Below, piece by piece: positions 37,826-47,089 of a stretch of 64,000 bases of DNA (positions within the stretch are counted from its first letter, which is position 1; the number at the start of each line of letters is the position of its first letter). A program made the position numbers and the translations under genes. A model generated the notes under the pieces. The model searched no databases. It was not told the DNA's origin and saw only the letters and a list, made by a program, of their open reading frames with translations. The stretch is from Mycolicibacterium gadium (GTDB lineage: Bacteria; Actinomycetota; Actinomycetes; Mycobacteriales; Mycobacteriaceae): positions 5,270,001 through 5,334,000 of the forward strand of contig NZ_AP022608.1 of assembly GCF_010728925.1 (NCBI RefSeq), written 5' to 3'.

Positions 37826-39283
37826 ATGGCTGACGCGAGGGACGACGAGGGACTGCACCCGGGTTGGTGGACGCTGTTCCTGGTGCTGTTGGTGATCGGC
37901 GCCATCTGGCTGACGGCGGCGTTGTTCACGGGCTCGCTGGAGAAGTTCGTGCCGGTCACGCTGACGTCCGAGCGGTCCGGTCTGGTGATGGAAACCGACG
38001 CCAAGGTCAAGCTGCGTGGCGTGCAGGTCGGGCGGGTCGCCGCAATCGAGGGCGGCAGCGAACCGGTCAAGCTCAAACTCGAGATCTACCCGGATCAACT
38101 CCAGTACATCCCGGCCAATGTCGAGGCGCAGATCCGCGCCACCACGGTGTTCGGTGCCAAGTTCGTCGACCTCGTCTATCCGAGCGATCCCAGTTCGGAA
38201 CGGCTGAGAGCCGGCCAGGTGCTGGTGTCGCGCAACGTCAGCGTCGAGGTCAACACGGTGTTCGAGAACGTCGTCGGCGTGCTCGACCAGATCGACGCGG
38301 CCAAGCTCAACAGCGTGCTGTCGGCGCTCGCCGAAGGTGTCCGCGGCAAGGGCGAGCGGATCGGGGAGGCGACCACCGACGCCAATCAGGTCCTTCTCGC
38401 GCTGAACCCGCGCAGCGAGACCATCCGCGCCGACTGGCAGTCGCTCAAGAACTTCAGCGACACCTATAGCGTTGCGGCACAGGACATTCTCGCGACGCTC
38501 AACGCGGCAAGCACCACCAGCGAGACCATCGTCAGGCGTTCGGACGCCCTGGATGCGTTGCTGCTCAGCACAATCGGGCTCTCCAATAGCGGCATTGCGC
38601 TGCTCGCGCCGAGTCAGGCGAATCTGATCAAGGCCATCAACGTGCTCGAGCCGACGACCAACCTGCTGTACAAGTACAACCCGTCCTACACCTGCTTGCT
38701 GTTGGGCGCCAAGCATCTGCTGGACCACGGCGGGTACGAAGCGCCGGGCGGCAACGGGCGATCGATCGTCCTCGACGCCGGCCTGGCCCTCGGCGATGAC
38801 CCGTACAGCTTCCCGCGGCACCTGCCGATCGTCGGCGCCAAGGGCGGTCCAGGTGGCAAGCCGGGTTGCGGGTCGTTGCCGGACGTCAAGGAGAACTGGC
38901 CCGTCCGCCAACTCGTGACGAACACCGGCTTCGGAACCGGAGTCGACTGGCGACCCAACCCCGGCATCGGCTTCCCCGGCTACGTCAACTACCTGCCGAC
39001 CACCCGTGCGGTGCCCGAGCCGCCGAGTATCCGAAACCTTTTCGGCGGCCCCGCGATCGGGCCGGTCCCGTATCCGGGTGCCCCGGCGTACGGCGCACCG
39101 TTGTACGCGCCGGACGGAACGCCGCTGTGGCCGGGTCTGCCGCCGGCCCCGCCACCGGGAGCGCCGAAGGATCCGGGTCCGCGGCCGGGGTCGGAGCCCT
39201 TCGTGGTGCAGGCGCCTGCGTTCCAGCAGCCGACACCGTTGCCGCCGGTTCCGTTGCCGCACTTCGCGGCACCAGGGCCGTGA
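37826..39283 (+). CDS. mceA: Mce family protein MceA
   Basis: A 485-residue MCE protein. An N-terminal membrane anchor (about residues 14-34) is followed by the MlaD/MCE domain at about 40-120, including the KVKLRGVQVGRVAAIE segment, then the long helical Mce domain and a Pro-rich C-terminal tail (about 415-485). Mce proteins assemble as a hexameric tube carrying lipids across the periplasm. Sequence does not allow safe assignment to Mce1-Mce4, and it differs clearly from Mce1A. Confidence 0.93.
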   Translation: MADARDDEGLHPGWWTLFLVLLVIGAIWLTAALFTGSLEKFVPVTLTSERSGLVMETDAKVKLRGVQVGRVAAIEGGSEPVKLKLEIYPDQLQYIPANVEAQIRATTVFGAKFVDLVYPSDPSSERLRAGQVLVSRNVSVEVNTVFENVVGVLDQIDAAKLNSVLSALAEGVRGKGERIGEATTDANQVLLALNPRSETIRADWQSLKNFSDTYSVAAQDILATLNAASTTSETIVRRSDALDALLLSTIGLSNSGIALLAPSQANLIKAINVLEPTTNLLYKYNPSYTCLLLGAKHLLDHGGYEAPGGNGRSIVLDAGLALGDDPYSFPRHLPIVGAKGGPGGKPGCGSLPDVKENWPVRQLVTNTGFGTGVDWRPNPGIGFPGYVNYLPTTRAVPEPPSIRNLFGGPAIGPVPYPGAPAYGAPLYAPDGTPLWPGLPPAPPPGAPKDPGPRPGSEPFVVQAPAFQQPTPLPPVPLPHFAAPGP

Positions 39284-39329
39284 CCCCCCGATACTTCGAC
39301 CGACACTTCGACCGGAAAGGAATGCCGCA

Positions 39330-40361
39330 ATGACGGGCAGCTGGAAAAGCGCAGCCGTGCGTCTCGGCGTCTTCCTGGCTGTGTGTCTGCTCGGGGTGTT
39401 CGCGCTGTATGCGGTGTTCGGGCAGTTGCGCTTCGGAGAGAAGGCCAACACATACAAGGCCGAGTTCCTGAACGTGACCGGCCTGGAGAAGAACGACTTC
39501 GTCCGCATCGCGGGAGTGGAGGTCGGCAAGGTCGAGAACATCTCCATCCAGGGCGATACGACCGCACTTGTCGAGTTCACCGCCGACGATTCGGTCGTGC
39601 TCACCGACGGCAACCGGGCAGTGATCCGGTACGACGACCTGATCGGCGGCCGTTACCTGTCGCTGGTGGAGGGTGCGGGTGGCACCACGAAGATCAGGCC
39701 GGGGGAAACGATTCCGCTGGCCCGCACATCGCCCGCGCTGGATCTCGATGCGTTGATCGGTGGCTTCCGGCCGCTGTTCTCGGCGTTGGACCCCGACCAG
39801 GTGAATGCCCTGTCCGGACAGCTGATTCAGGCGTTCGAGGGCCAGGGAGCGACGATCGGCTCGTTCCTGACGCAGACCGCGGCGCTGACCAATACCCTGG
39901 CCGACCGCGATCAATTGATCGGTGAGGTCATCGTCAACCTGAACATCGTCCTCGGGTCGCTCGGCGACCAAAGTGACCAGTTCGCAAAAGCGGTCGACTC
40001 GCTTTCGGAGCTGGTGCAGGGACTCGCGGAGCGCAGGACCGACATCGCCAACGGTGTCGCGTACGCGAATGCCGCAGCAGGCAGCGTCGCGGATCTGCTG
40101 TCGCAGGCACGTCCGCCGTTCGCGAAGACCATCCAGGAAACGGACCGGGCGGCAGGCATCGTGGTGGCCGATGTCGACTACTTCGACAACCTGATCAACA
40201 CCCTCCCCGACGCCTATCAGGCGTTGAGCCGGCAGGGCATCTACGGTGACTTCTTCTCGTTCTATCTTTGCGACATCGTCCTCAAGCTCAACGGCAAGGG
40301 TGGCCAGCCGGTCTATGTGAAGATCGCCGGACAGCAGACGGGGAGGTGCGCGCCACGATGA
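39330..40361 (+). CDS. mceB: Mce family protein MceB
   Basis: A 343-residue MCE protein with an N-terminal membrane helix (about residues 8-29), the MCE domain (about 37-115; FVRIAGVEVGKVENI) and a helical C-terminal region ending in ADVDYFDNLINTLPDAYQ. Unlike MceA it lacks a Pro-rich tail. ATG 39330 is chosen over the longer open frame because GGAAAGGA lies 9 bases before it. The stop overlaps mceC by ATGA. Confidence 0.93.
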   Translation: MTGSWKSAAVRLGVFLAVCLLGVFALYAVFGQLRFGEKANTYKAEFLNVTGLEKNDFVRIAGVEVGKVENISIQGDTTALVEFTADDSVVLTDGNRAVIRYDDLIGGRYLSLVEGAGGTTKIRPGETIPLARTSPALDLDALIGGFRPLFSALDPDQVNALSGQLIQAFEGQGATIGSFLTQTAALTNTLADRDQLIGEVIVNLNIVLGSLGDQSDQFAKAVDSLSELVQGLAERRTDIANGVAYANAAAGSVADLLSQARPPFAKTIQETDRAAGIVVADVDYFDNLINTLPDAYQALSRQGIYGDFFSFYLCDIVLKLNGKGGQPVYVKIAGQQTGRCAPR

Positions 40362-41713
40362 AGCCGTTTTCCGAACGTAGTCCGTTCGTCATGGGGGCCA
40401 TCGGCCTCGGCCTGACCGCCGGGATCGTGCTCGTCGCGCTGCAATACGAGAACATCCCGTTCATCAACCAGACCAAGGAGTACTCGGCGTACTTCGACGA
40501 GGCCGGTGGCCTGACAACCGGTGTGGCCGTGCAGGTTTCGGGATTCCAAGTCGGCCAAGTCGAATCGATCGAACTCGACGGACCGCAGGTCCTGGTCAAG
40601 TTCACCATCGACGACGACATCGCGCTCGGGGACCGCACCGAGGCGGCGATCAAGACCAAGGGTCTGCTGGGCACGAAGATCCTCGAGGTCATGTCGCGCG
40701 GCGACGGCCGCCAGGAGGGCACGATTCCGCGTGACCGCACGACATCGCCGTACCAGCTGCCCGATGCGCTGGGTGAGCTCGCGACGACCATCAGCGGTCT
40801 GGACACCACACAGCTTTCCGATTCCCTGCGGGTGGTTGCGGATACGTTCTCCGAGACCCCGCCCCAGCTTCGGGTCGCCGTCGAAGGCGTGGCCCGGTTC
40901 TCCGAGACCCTCAACGAACGCGACGCGGAGTTGCGGCAACTGCTCACCAACGCCAACAAGTCGACGGCGGTGCTGGCCGAGCGCAGCGACCAGGTTGTCA
41001 GCCTGATCGCCGACACCAACGCACTTCTGGCCGAGCTGCAGAACCAGAGCGCCGCAATCGACCAGATCTCCGGCAGCATCTCGGCGCTGAGCCAGCAGCT
41101 GGAGGGTTTCATCTCCGAGAACCGCGACACGATGAGGCCCGCGATCGACAAGCTCAACGGCGTGCTGACGGTCCTCGACAACCGCAAGGAGCGGCTGCAA
41201 AAGGGGCTGAAACTGCTGACCGGCTACGCGATGTCGCTCGGTGAATCGGTCTCGTCGGGGCCGTTCTTCAAGAACTACATCGCCAACCTGCTGCCCGGCC
41301 AGTTCCTGCAGCCGTTCATCGACGTGGCGTTCTCCGACCTCGGTCTGGATCCCAACGTGCTGTTGCCATCCGAGCGCACCGATCCGCAGATCGGCACACC
41401 CGCAGTCCCGGCGATGCCGGTGCCGTACCCACGTACCGGCCAGGGCGGCGATCCGAATCTTCAACTGCCCGATGCCATCACGGGTAATCCAGGCGACCAA
41501 GGATGTGGTCCGCCAGGGCTGCCGCTGCCCGGCCCGACCGGCTGCTACCCTTACCGCCCGCCGCTTCCCGCACCGCCGCCAGGGGGACCGCCGCCGGGAC
41601 CGCCCGCGGAAGCGCCGGCGGGGCTGGGGTCCATCCCGGTACCGACGCCGAGCCCGGTGATGGTTCCCGCACCCGGTGAGGCGCCACCGCTGACTGGGGA
41701 GGCGGGCCAGTGA
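40358..41713 (+). CDS. mceC: Mce family protein MceC
   Basis: A 451-residue MCE protein with a membrane anchor at about residues 11-30, the MCE domain (AVQVSGFQVGQVESIEL) and a long helical domain, then a Pro/Gly-rich tail from about residue 385. ATG 40358 overlaps the mceB stop (ATGA), and its own end overlaps mceD (GTGA), indicating translational coupling of the subunits. Confidence 0.93.
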   Translation: MKPFSERSPFVMGAIGLGLTAGIVLVALQYENIPFINQTKEYSAYFDEAGGLTTGVAVQVSGFQVGQVESIELDGPQVLVKFTIDDDIALGDRTEAAIKTKGLLGTKILEVMSRGDGRQEGTIPRDRTTSPYQLPDALGELATTISGLDTTQLSDSLRVVADTFSETPPQLRVAVEGVARFSETLNERDAELRQLLTNANKSTAVLAERSDQVVSLIADTNALLAELQNQSAAIDQISGSISALSQQLEGFISENRDTMRPAIDKLNGVLTVLDNRKERLQKGLKLLTGYAMSLGESVSSGPFFKNYIANLLPGQFLQPFIDVAFSDLGLDPNVLLPSERTDPQIGTPAVPAMPVPYPRTGQGGDPNLQLPDAITGNPGDQGCGPPGLPLPGPTGCYPYRPPLPAPPPGGPPPGPPAEAPAGLGSIPVPTPSPVMVPAPGEAPPLTGEAGQ

Positions 41714-43035
41714 ACCGTATTCGTACGAGTTGGGTGGCCGTAGCGCTGGTCGTGCTGCTGGTCGCGGGCGTGGTCGTCCTGTTGCGCACCAGCGACACCA
41801 TCAACCGCACGAATGTCGTTGCGTACTTCGAGAACAGCAACGGCATCTACGAGGGTGACGACGTCCGGATACTCGGGGTGAACGTCGGCCGGATCCATAA
41901 GATCGAGCCGGAGCCCGACCGCGTCAAGATCTCGTTCTGGTACGACAGCAAGTACAAGGTGCCCGCGGACGCCAACGCCGCGGTCCTGTCGCCGACTCTG
42001 GTGACCTCGCGTGCGATCCAGCTGACGCCGGTGTACACGGGCGGTGCCACGATGGCCGACAACGCGGTGATTCCGCGTGAGCGCACGGTGGTGCCGGTCG
42101 AGTGGGACACGTTGCGTTCTCAGCTCGAACGACTGGCCCAGGAGTTGCAGCCCACGGAGCCCGGTGGGGTCAGCCCGCTCGGCTCGGTGATCAACACCGC
42201 CGCCGACAACCTGCGCGGCCAGGGTGCGAACATCCGCGACACGGTGATCAAGCTGTCGCAAGCCTTTTCGGCTCTCGGCGACAAAAGCACCGACATCTTC
42301 TCGACCATCAAGAACCTGTCGATCCTGGTGTCAGCGCTGCAGGACAGTACGAACCTGATGCGTCAGCTCAACCAGAACCTGGCGTCGGTGACCGGCCTGC
42401 TTGCCGACAACCCCAATGAGGTTGCCGATGCTGTGCGGGATTTCAACGCCGTCATCGGTGATGTCCAGACGTTCGTTGCGGACAACCGAGAATCCCTGGG
42501 CACCACGTCGGACAAGCTGGCCGGTGTGACCCAGGCGCTGAACGACAGCCTTGACGACGTCAAACAGTTCCTGCACGTAGCGCCCAACTCATTCCAGAAC
42601 TACGTCAACGTCTATCAACCGGCGCAGGGTGGTGCGAGCGCGATCCTCGCGGTCAACAACTTCGCCAACCCGATCAGCTTCCTGTGCGGCGCGGTGCAGG
42701 CGGCGTCGCGGCTGAATGCCGAGCAGTCGGCGAAGCTGTGTGTGCAGTATCTGGCGCCGATCATCAAGAACCGTCAGTACAACTTCCCGCCGATCGGACA
42801 GAACCTCTTCGTCGGTGCGCAGGCGCGGCCGAACGAGATCACTTACAGCGAGGAGTGGATGCGGCCCAGTTACATTCCGCCGCAGCCGCCTGTCGCAGTG
42901 CCCCCGCCGGCGCCGGACGGCTCTGCGCCGCCCCCGCCGCCGGGACCCCCGCTTCCCGCCGAGGCCGTTGTGGCCACGAACCCAGTTGACGGTCTGCAGG
43001 GCATGATGGTGCCGCATGGAACGGGGCCACGATGA
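41710..43035 (+). CDS. mceD: Mce family protein MceD
   Basis: A 441-residue MCE protein: membrane helix at about residues 7-25, MCE domain (DVRILGVNVGRIHKIEPE), helical domain with a GxxLGSV-like SPLGSVINTAADNL segment, and a C-terminal tail very rich in proline (PPPAPDGSAPPPPPGPP). GTG start at 41710 within the mceC stop; the end overlaps mceE by 4 bp. It is one of the six non-identical tube subunits. Confidence 0.93.
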   Translation: MNRIRTSWVAVALVVLLVAGVVVLLRTSDTINRTNVVAYFENSNGIYEGDDVRILGVNVGRIHKIEPEPDRVKISFWYDSKYKVPADANAAVLSPTLVTSRAIQLTPVYTGGATMADNAVIPRERTVVPVEWDTLRSQLERLAQELQPTEPGGVSPLGSVINTAADNLRGQGANIRDTVIKLSQAFSALGDKSTDIFSTIKNLSILVSALQDSTNLMRQLNQNLASVTGLLADNPNEVADAVRDFNAVIGDVQTFVADNRESLGTTSDKLAGVTQALNDSLDDVKQFLHVAPNSFQNYVNVYQPAQGGASAILAVNNFANPISFLCGAVQAASRLNAEQSAKLCVQYLAPIIKNRQYNFPPIGQNLFVGAQARPNEITYSEEWMRPSYIPPQPPVAVPPPAPDGSAPPPPPGPPLPAEAVVATNPVDGLQGMMVPHGTGPR

Positions 43036-44189
43036 CGACGCGACGAATTCGATTGCGCACCAGCGCGGTACTGCTGGCCGTCGCCGCTGTTGTTTCCGGT
43101 TGCGGTGATTGGCAGGGCCTGAACTCGATTCCGCTGCCGGGGGTCCAGGGCCGCGGGCCCGGCGCGTTCACCATTCAGGCGCAGATGCCCGACGTCGACA
43201 ACATCGAGCCGAATTCCCGGGTCCGGGTCGCAGACGTGACGGTCGGCAACGTGACCAAGATCGAGCGGCAGGGTTGGAACGCCCTGGTCACGATGGAGCT
43301 CAACGAGAATGTCCAGCTACCCGCCAACGCCACGGCCAAGCTGGGGCAGACCAGCCTGTTGGGTTCGCTGCACATCGAACTCGCGCCGCCGACCGATGTG
43401 GCGCCGGAGGGCAGGCTGCACGAAGGTTCGCTGATTCCGCTGAAGTCGGCGAGCAATTACCCGAGCACCGAGCAGACGCTGGCGTCGGTCGCGCTGCTGC
43501 TCAATGGTGGTGGGATCGGGCAGGTTCAGGACATCACCGAGGCGTTCAGCACCGCGTGGACGGGCCGCGAAGCCGACCTGCGCAGTCTTATAGAGCAGCT
43601 CGACATCTTCATCGGCTACGTCAACGACCAAAAGGGCGACATCATCGCCGCCAACGAGAGCATCAACAGTCTGGTCGGCCAGATCGCTGAGCAGAAGCCC
43701 GTGGTGGACAGGGCATTGCGCACTATCCCCGATGCGCTCGAGGTGCTGAAGGATCAGCGGGACAACCTTTCCGAGGCGCTCGTACAGCTGGGTAGGTTCA
43801 GCGCGCTGGCCGCCGATTCGGTCGACCAGACCAAGGAAGCGCTCGTTCAGGAGCTCAGGGACCTGGGGCCAACGCTCGAACAGCTTGCCAATGCAGGTCC
43901 GGCGCTGACCCGGGCACTGAGCTTCCTGCCGACGTTCCCGTTCCCGAAAGAGACCCTGACCAACTGGATCCGGGGCGACTACGCGAACCTGTCGTTGATC
44001 GTGGACATGACGCTCAGCCGCATCGACCAAGGTTTCTTCACCGGAACACGATTCGAATGCAACCTGACGTGGTTGGAGTTGTTCTGGGGCCGCACCGTCG
44101 GCCAGATGCCCAGCCCCTGTAACCACAACGTTCCGCCCCCTGGCGGCAACCCGTTGCTCGAGGCGTATCGCTGGGATCAGGGGCCGTGA
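43032..44189 (+). CDS. mceE: Mce family lipoprotein MceE
   Basis: A 385-residue MCE lipoprotein, the LprK/LprN position of the operon. The signal peptide has a lipobox VVSGC with the acylated Cys at residue 24, followed by the MCE domain (SRVRVADVTVGNVTKIERQ). It should be anchored to the outer face of the cytoplasmic membrane. ATG 43032 overlaps the mceD stop; mceF starts 1 bp after its stop. Confidence 0.95.
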   Translation: MTTRRIRLRTSAVLLAVAAVVSGCGDWQGLNSIPLPGVQGRGPGAFTIQAQMPDVDNIEPNSRVRVADVTVGNVTKIERQGWNALVTMELNENVQLPANATAKLGQTSLLGSLHIELAPPTDVAPEGRLHEGSLIPLKSASNYPSTEQTLASVALLLNGGGIGQVQDITEAFSTAWTGREADLRSLIEQLDIFIGYVNDQKGDIIAANESINSLVGQIAEQKPVVDRALRTIPDALEVLKDQRDNLSEALVQLGRFSALAADSVDQTKEALVQELRDLGPTLEQLANAGPALTRALSFLPTFPFPKETLTNWIRGDYANLSLIVDMTLSRIDQGFFTGTRFECNLTWLELFWGRTVGQMPSPCNHNVPPPGGNPLLEAYRWDQGP

Positions 44190-44190
44190 C

Positions 44191-45639
44191 ATGCGACTGA
44201 CTCGACAGATCGTCATTCAGCTGATGATCTTCAGCGTGCTGGCCGTGGTGGCTCTGGGCATCATGGTCATCTCGTACATGCGCCTGCCCGCGCTCATGGG
44301 CATCGGGGAGTATCGCGTCACCCTGGAACTGCCGGAGGCCGGTGGGCTGTATCCGCGCGGGAACGTCACCTACCGCGGAACTCAGGTCGGCATCGTGAAG
44401 AGTGTCAAACTCACCGATAATGGTGTCGCGGCAGATCTTTCGCTTGATTCCGACGTGCCGATCCCCGCCGACCTCGAGGCCGAGGTACACAGCGTGTCCG
44501 CGGTCGGTGAGTTGTACGTCCAGTTGATTCCACGCAGCGGCGACGGCCCGATACTCCGGGACGGCGATGTCATCCCGCAGGATCGGGCGCGGGTCCCCAT
44601 CGACGTGAACACGGTCCTGGATGCCACCAATCGCGGTCTTGCCGCGATTCCGCGCGACAACCTGCGCACCGCTGTGGATGAGGCGTACATCGCGCTCGGC
44701 GGCCTCGGACCAGACCTGTCCCGATTGGTCGACGGCGGGACGAACCTGGCCATCGACGCGCGCGAGAACCTCGACCCGTTGACGACTCTGATCGATCAGT
44801 CGCAACCGATCCTGGATTCCCAGACCGACACCGGTGGCGAGATTCAGGCGTGGGCGGCCAATCTCGCGTCGGTCACCGACCAGTTGCAGTCACAGGACGC
44901 CGCCGTGGCGGGCATTCTCGAAAAGGGGCCCGGCGCGGCCGAAGAGGTGCGGGCGCTGTTCGACAGATTGCAGCCGACGCTGCCGATCGTGTTGGCCAAC
45001 CTGGTGAACATCGGCGAGGTCGCCGTCGCCTATCAGCCCAGCCTCGAACAGCTGTTGGTGCTGTTCCCGCAGGGCACCGCGACGACTCAGGCGATCGGCG
45101 TCGCCAAGGCGAACACCAAGCAGGACTACATGGGCGACTACCTGACGCTGAACCTGAACCTGAACCTGCCGCCACCGTGCACGACCGGATTCCTGCCGAC
45201 CCAGCAGCAGCGGGTGCCCGCCCTGCAGGACTATCCGGACCGGCCCGCCGGGGACGTGTACTGCCGCATCCCGCAGGACGCTCCGTTCAACGTGCGCGGT
45301 GCGCGCAACCTGCCGTGTGTGACGGTGCCGGGCAAACGCGCACCCACGGTGAAGATGTGCGAAAGCGGAGAGACTTACGTGCCGCTCAACGACGGCTACA
45401 ACTGGAAGGGCGACCCCAACGCCACCCTGTCCGGTCAGCCGATTCCCCAGCTGCCTCCCGGAGAAGTAGCTCCTCCGCCGGCTCCGGCGCCGCCGCCGAT
45501 CGCGGCCGCTGAATATGATCCGGCAACAGGCACGTATGTTGGTCCGGACGGACGTGTGTACACACAGTCCAACCTGGCCCGAAGTGCCGCAGAGGAGCAA
45601 ACATGGCAGACGATGCTGATGCCCCCGAGGGGGAACTGA
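44191..45639 (+). CDS. mceF: Mce family protein MceF
   Basis: A 482-residue MCE protein, last of the six. A membrane anchor lies at about residues 8-27; the MCE domain contains NVTYRGTQVGIVKSVKL; and the C-terminus includes four Cys and a Pro-rich segment before residue 450. Its 3' end overlaps the first Mce-associated gene by 37 bp in another frame, the largest overlap in the operon. Confidence 0.93.
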   Translation: MRLTRQIVIQLMIFSVLAVVALGIMVISYMRLPALMGIGEYRVTLELPEAGGLYPRGNVTYRGTQVGIVKSVKLTDNGVAADLSLDSDVPIPADLEAEVHSVSAVGELYVQLIPRSGDGPILRDGDVIPQDRARVPIDVNTVLDATNRGLAAIPRDNLRTAVDEAYIALGGLGPDLSRLVDGGTNLAIDARENLDPLTTLIDQSQPILDSQTDTGGEIQAWAANLASVTDQLQSQDAAVAGILEKGPGAAEEVRALFDRLQPTLPIVLANLVNIGEVAVAYQPSLEQLLVLFPQGTATTQAIGVAKANTKQDYMGDYLTLNLNLNLPPPCTTGFLPTQQQRVPALQDYPDRPAGDVYCRIPQDAPFNVRGARNLPCVTVPGKRAPTVKMCESGETYVPLNDGYNWKGDPNATLSGQPIPQLPPGEVAPPPAPAPPPIAAAEYDPATGTYVGPDGRVYTQSNLARSAAEEQTWQTMLMPPRGN

Positions 45640-46334
45640 CCAACAGCGCGGCGTCCGAGGAGAAATCCGGCGCCGCAGAGCCGGAGTCACCCGCTGAGGA
45701 GGAGAGCACCGCATCGTCGGGTGACAAGGCATCGTTGTCTGATGCTGCCGATCCGCCGGACGTGGACGCTGTAGAGCCGGTCGACGAGGACGCGGCGTCC
45801 TACGACGAAGAGGCAGCGGCTGCATCAGATGTGAAGGCTCCGAAGGCGCCGATGTCGCCTGTTCGGCTCGCGACGATCGCAGGACTCGTCGTGGTGATTC
45901 TGCTCGCCGGACTGGCCGGCTGGACGGGCTACCGCGGATACCAGGCGTATCAGGGCGAGAAAGCACGGCAACTCTTCCTGCAAGTAGGTAGGCAGGGTGC
46001 GCTCAACCTGACGACGATCGACTGGCAGAACGCCGAGGCCGACGTGCAGCGCGTGCTCGATTCGGCGACCGGAACGTTTTACGACGATTTCCAGAACCGC
46101 TCGGCACCGTTTGTTCAGGTGGTGAAGCAGGCGCAGTCGAAGTCGGTCGGGACGATCGCCGAGGCGGGGCTGGAGTCGGCAACCGATAACGAGGCGCAGG
46201 TGCTTGTCGCGGTGACCGTGAACACCTCGAATGTCGGTGCACCCCAGCAAGAGCCGCGTGCATGGCGGATGCGGTTGACGGTTCAGAAGGTCGGTGACGA
46301 CGCAAAGGTGTCCAACGTGGAGTTCGTGCCGTGA
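45603..46334 (+). CDS. Mce-associated membrane protein (first)
   Basis: A 243-residue protein: very acidic, Ser/Glu/Asp/Ala-rich N-terminal 80 residues, one membrane helix (about 88-108), then an exported alpha/beta domain with YQGEKARQLFLQVGRQGALNLTTIDW, which is the Mce-associated (Mas) family pattern. These proteins are thought to stabilise Mce transporters. The ATG lies within mceF, and the stop overlaps the second Mas gene by 4 bp. Confidence 0.88.
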   Translation: MADDADAPEGELTNSAASEEKSGAAEPESPAEEESTASSGDKASLSDAADPPDVDAVEPVDEDAASYDEEAAAASDVKAPKAPMSPVRLATIAGLVVVILLAGLAGWTGYRGYQAYQGEKARQLFLQVGRQGALNLTTIDWQNAEADVQRVLDSATGTFYDDFQNRSAPFVQVVKQAQSKSVGTIAEAGLESATDNEAQVLVAVTVNTSNVGAPQQEPRAWRMRLTVQKVGDDAKVSNVEFVP

Positions 46335-47089
46335 GCAGCAAACACCGGATGCCGGCGGGAAGCGGCAAAGAGTCCGTCGAAAAAGCTGAAGAGCCCACGG
46401 AGGACACGGCTGTCGCCGAAGCAACGGACGCCGAGGTCAACGACGCCGAGGTTACCGACGCCGAGACGACGGATGCCGAGGTAATCGACACGGAGTCCTC
46501 TGCCACCGAGGAGTCAACGGAATCTGCCGAGGAGTCAGCGGAATCCGCGGACGCGCCCACCGCCGAAAAGAAGAAGACCAATTGGGCACGCGTGTTCGCA
46601 TTCGGCGTGCTGCCGGCGATTGCGCTGTTGCTGGCGCTGGGAGCTGGGTACGCGCGGTGGGAGCTCAACACCAGCGAATATGGTGCCGTGCCACCGGCTG
46701 CATCGGAGCAGAATCCTTCTCCGGCATTCGATTCGGTGAATGCGGCCAAGGAGAGCACCATCAAGATGCTGTCGTACAAGCCGGATACCGTCGAGCAGGA
46801 GCTCAACGCCGCCCGCGATCTGTTGACGGGTGAGTTCCGGGATTCGTACACGTCGCTGATCAACGATGTGGTGATCCCGGGGGCGACCCAGAAGCAGATT
46901 TCGGCCGTCGCGTCGGTTCCGGCCGCTGCGTCGGTGTCGGCCGATCCGACCCATGCCGTGGTGCTGGTCTTTGTCAACCAAACGGTGGTCGTCGGCCAGG
47001 AGCTTCCGACCGACACGGCATCCAGCGTGCGGGTGACACTGGACAAGGTCGATGGCCGCTGGCTGATTTCGGAGTTCGAACCCGTCTGA
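46331..47089 (+). CDS. Mce-associated membrane protein (second), with DAEV repeats
   Basis: A 252-residue paralogue of the preceding protein: acidic N-terminus, membrane helix at about residues 88-108 and a Mas domain (DLLTGEFRDSYTSLINDVVIPGATQKQ). The acidic part contains about five imperfect copies of a 15-bp unit coding for (T/N)DAEV at about 46424-46495, then EESTESAEESAESAD. GTG start at 46331. The stop shares one base with the next gene (TGATG). Confidence 0.88.
   Translation: MSSKHRMPAGSGKESVEKAEEPTEDTAVAEATDAEVNDAEVTDAETTDAEVIDTESSATEESTESAEESAESADAPTAEKKKTNWARVFAFGVLPAIALLLALGAGYARWELNTSEYGAVPPAASEQNPSPAFDSVNAAKESTIKMLSYKPDTVEQELNAARDLLTGEFRDSYTSLINDVVIPGATQKQISAVASVPAAASVSADPTHAVVLVFVNQTVVVGQELPTDTASSVRVTLDKVDGRWLISEFEPV

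Noticed and set aside
36814..39613. Large minus-strand open frames across the mce genes
   Set aside because: High-GC antisense shadows with His/Arg/Asp-rich composition; the plus strand encodes complete YrbE and Mce proteins.
36182..47089. Assignment of the Mce operon to mce4 (cholesterol import)
   Set aside because: There is no KstR-like site upstream, and the Mce sequences cannot be tied to Mce4 by inspection.
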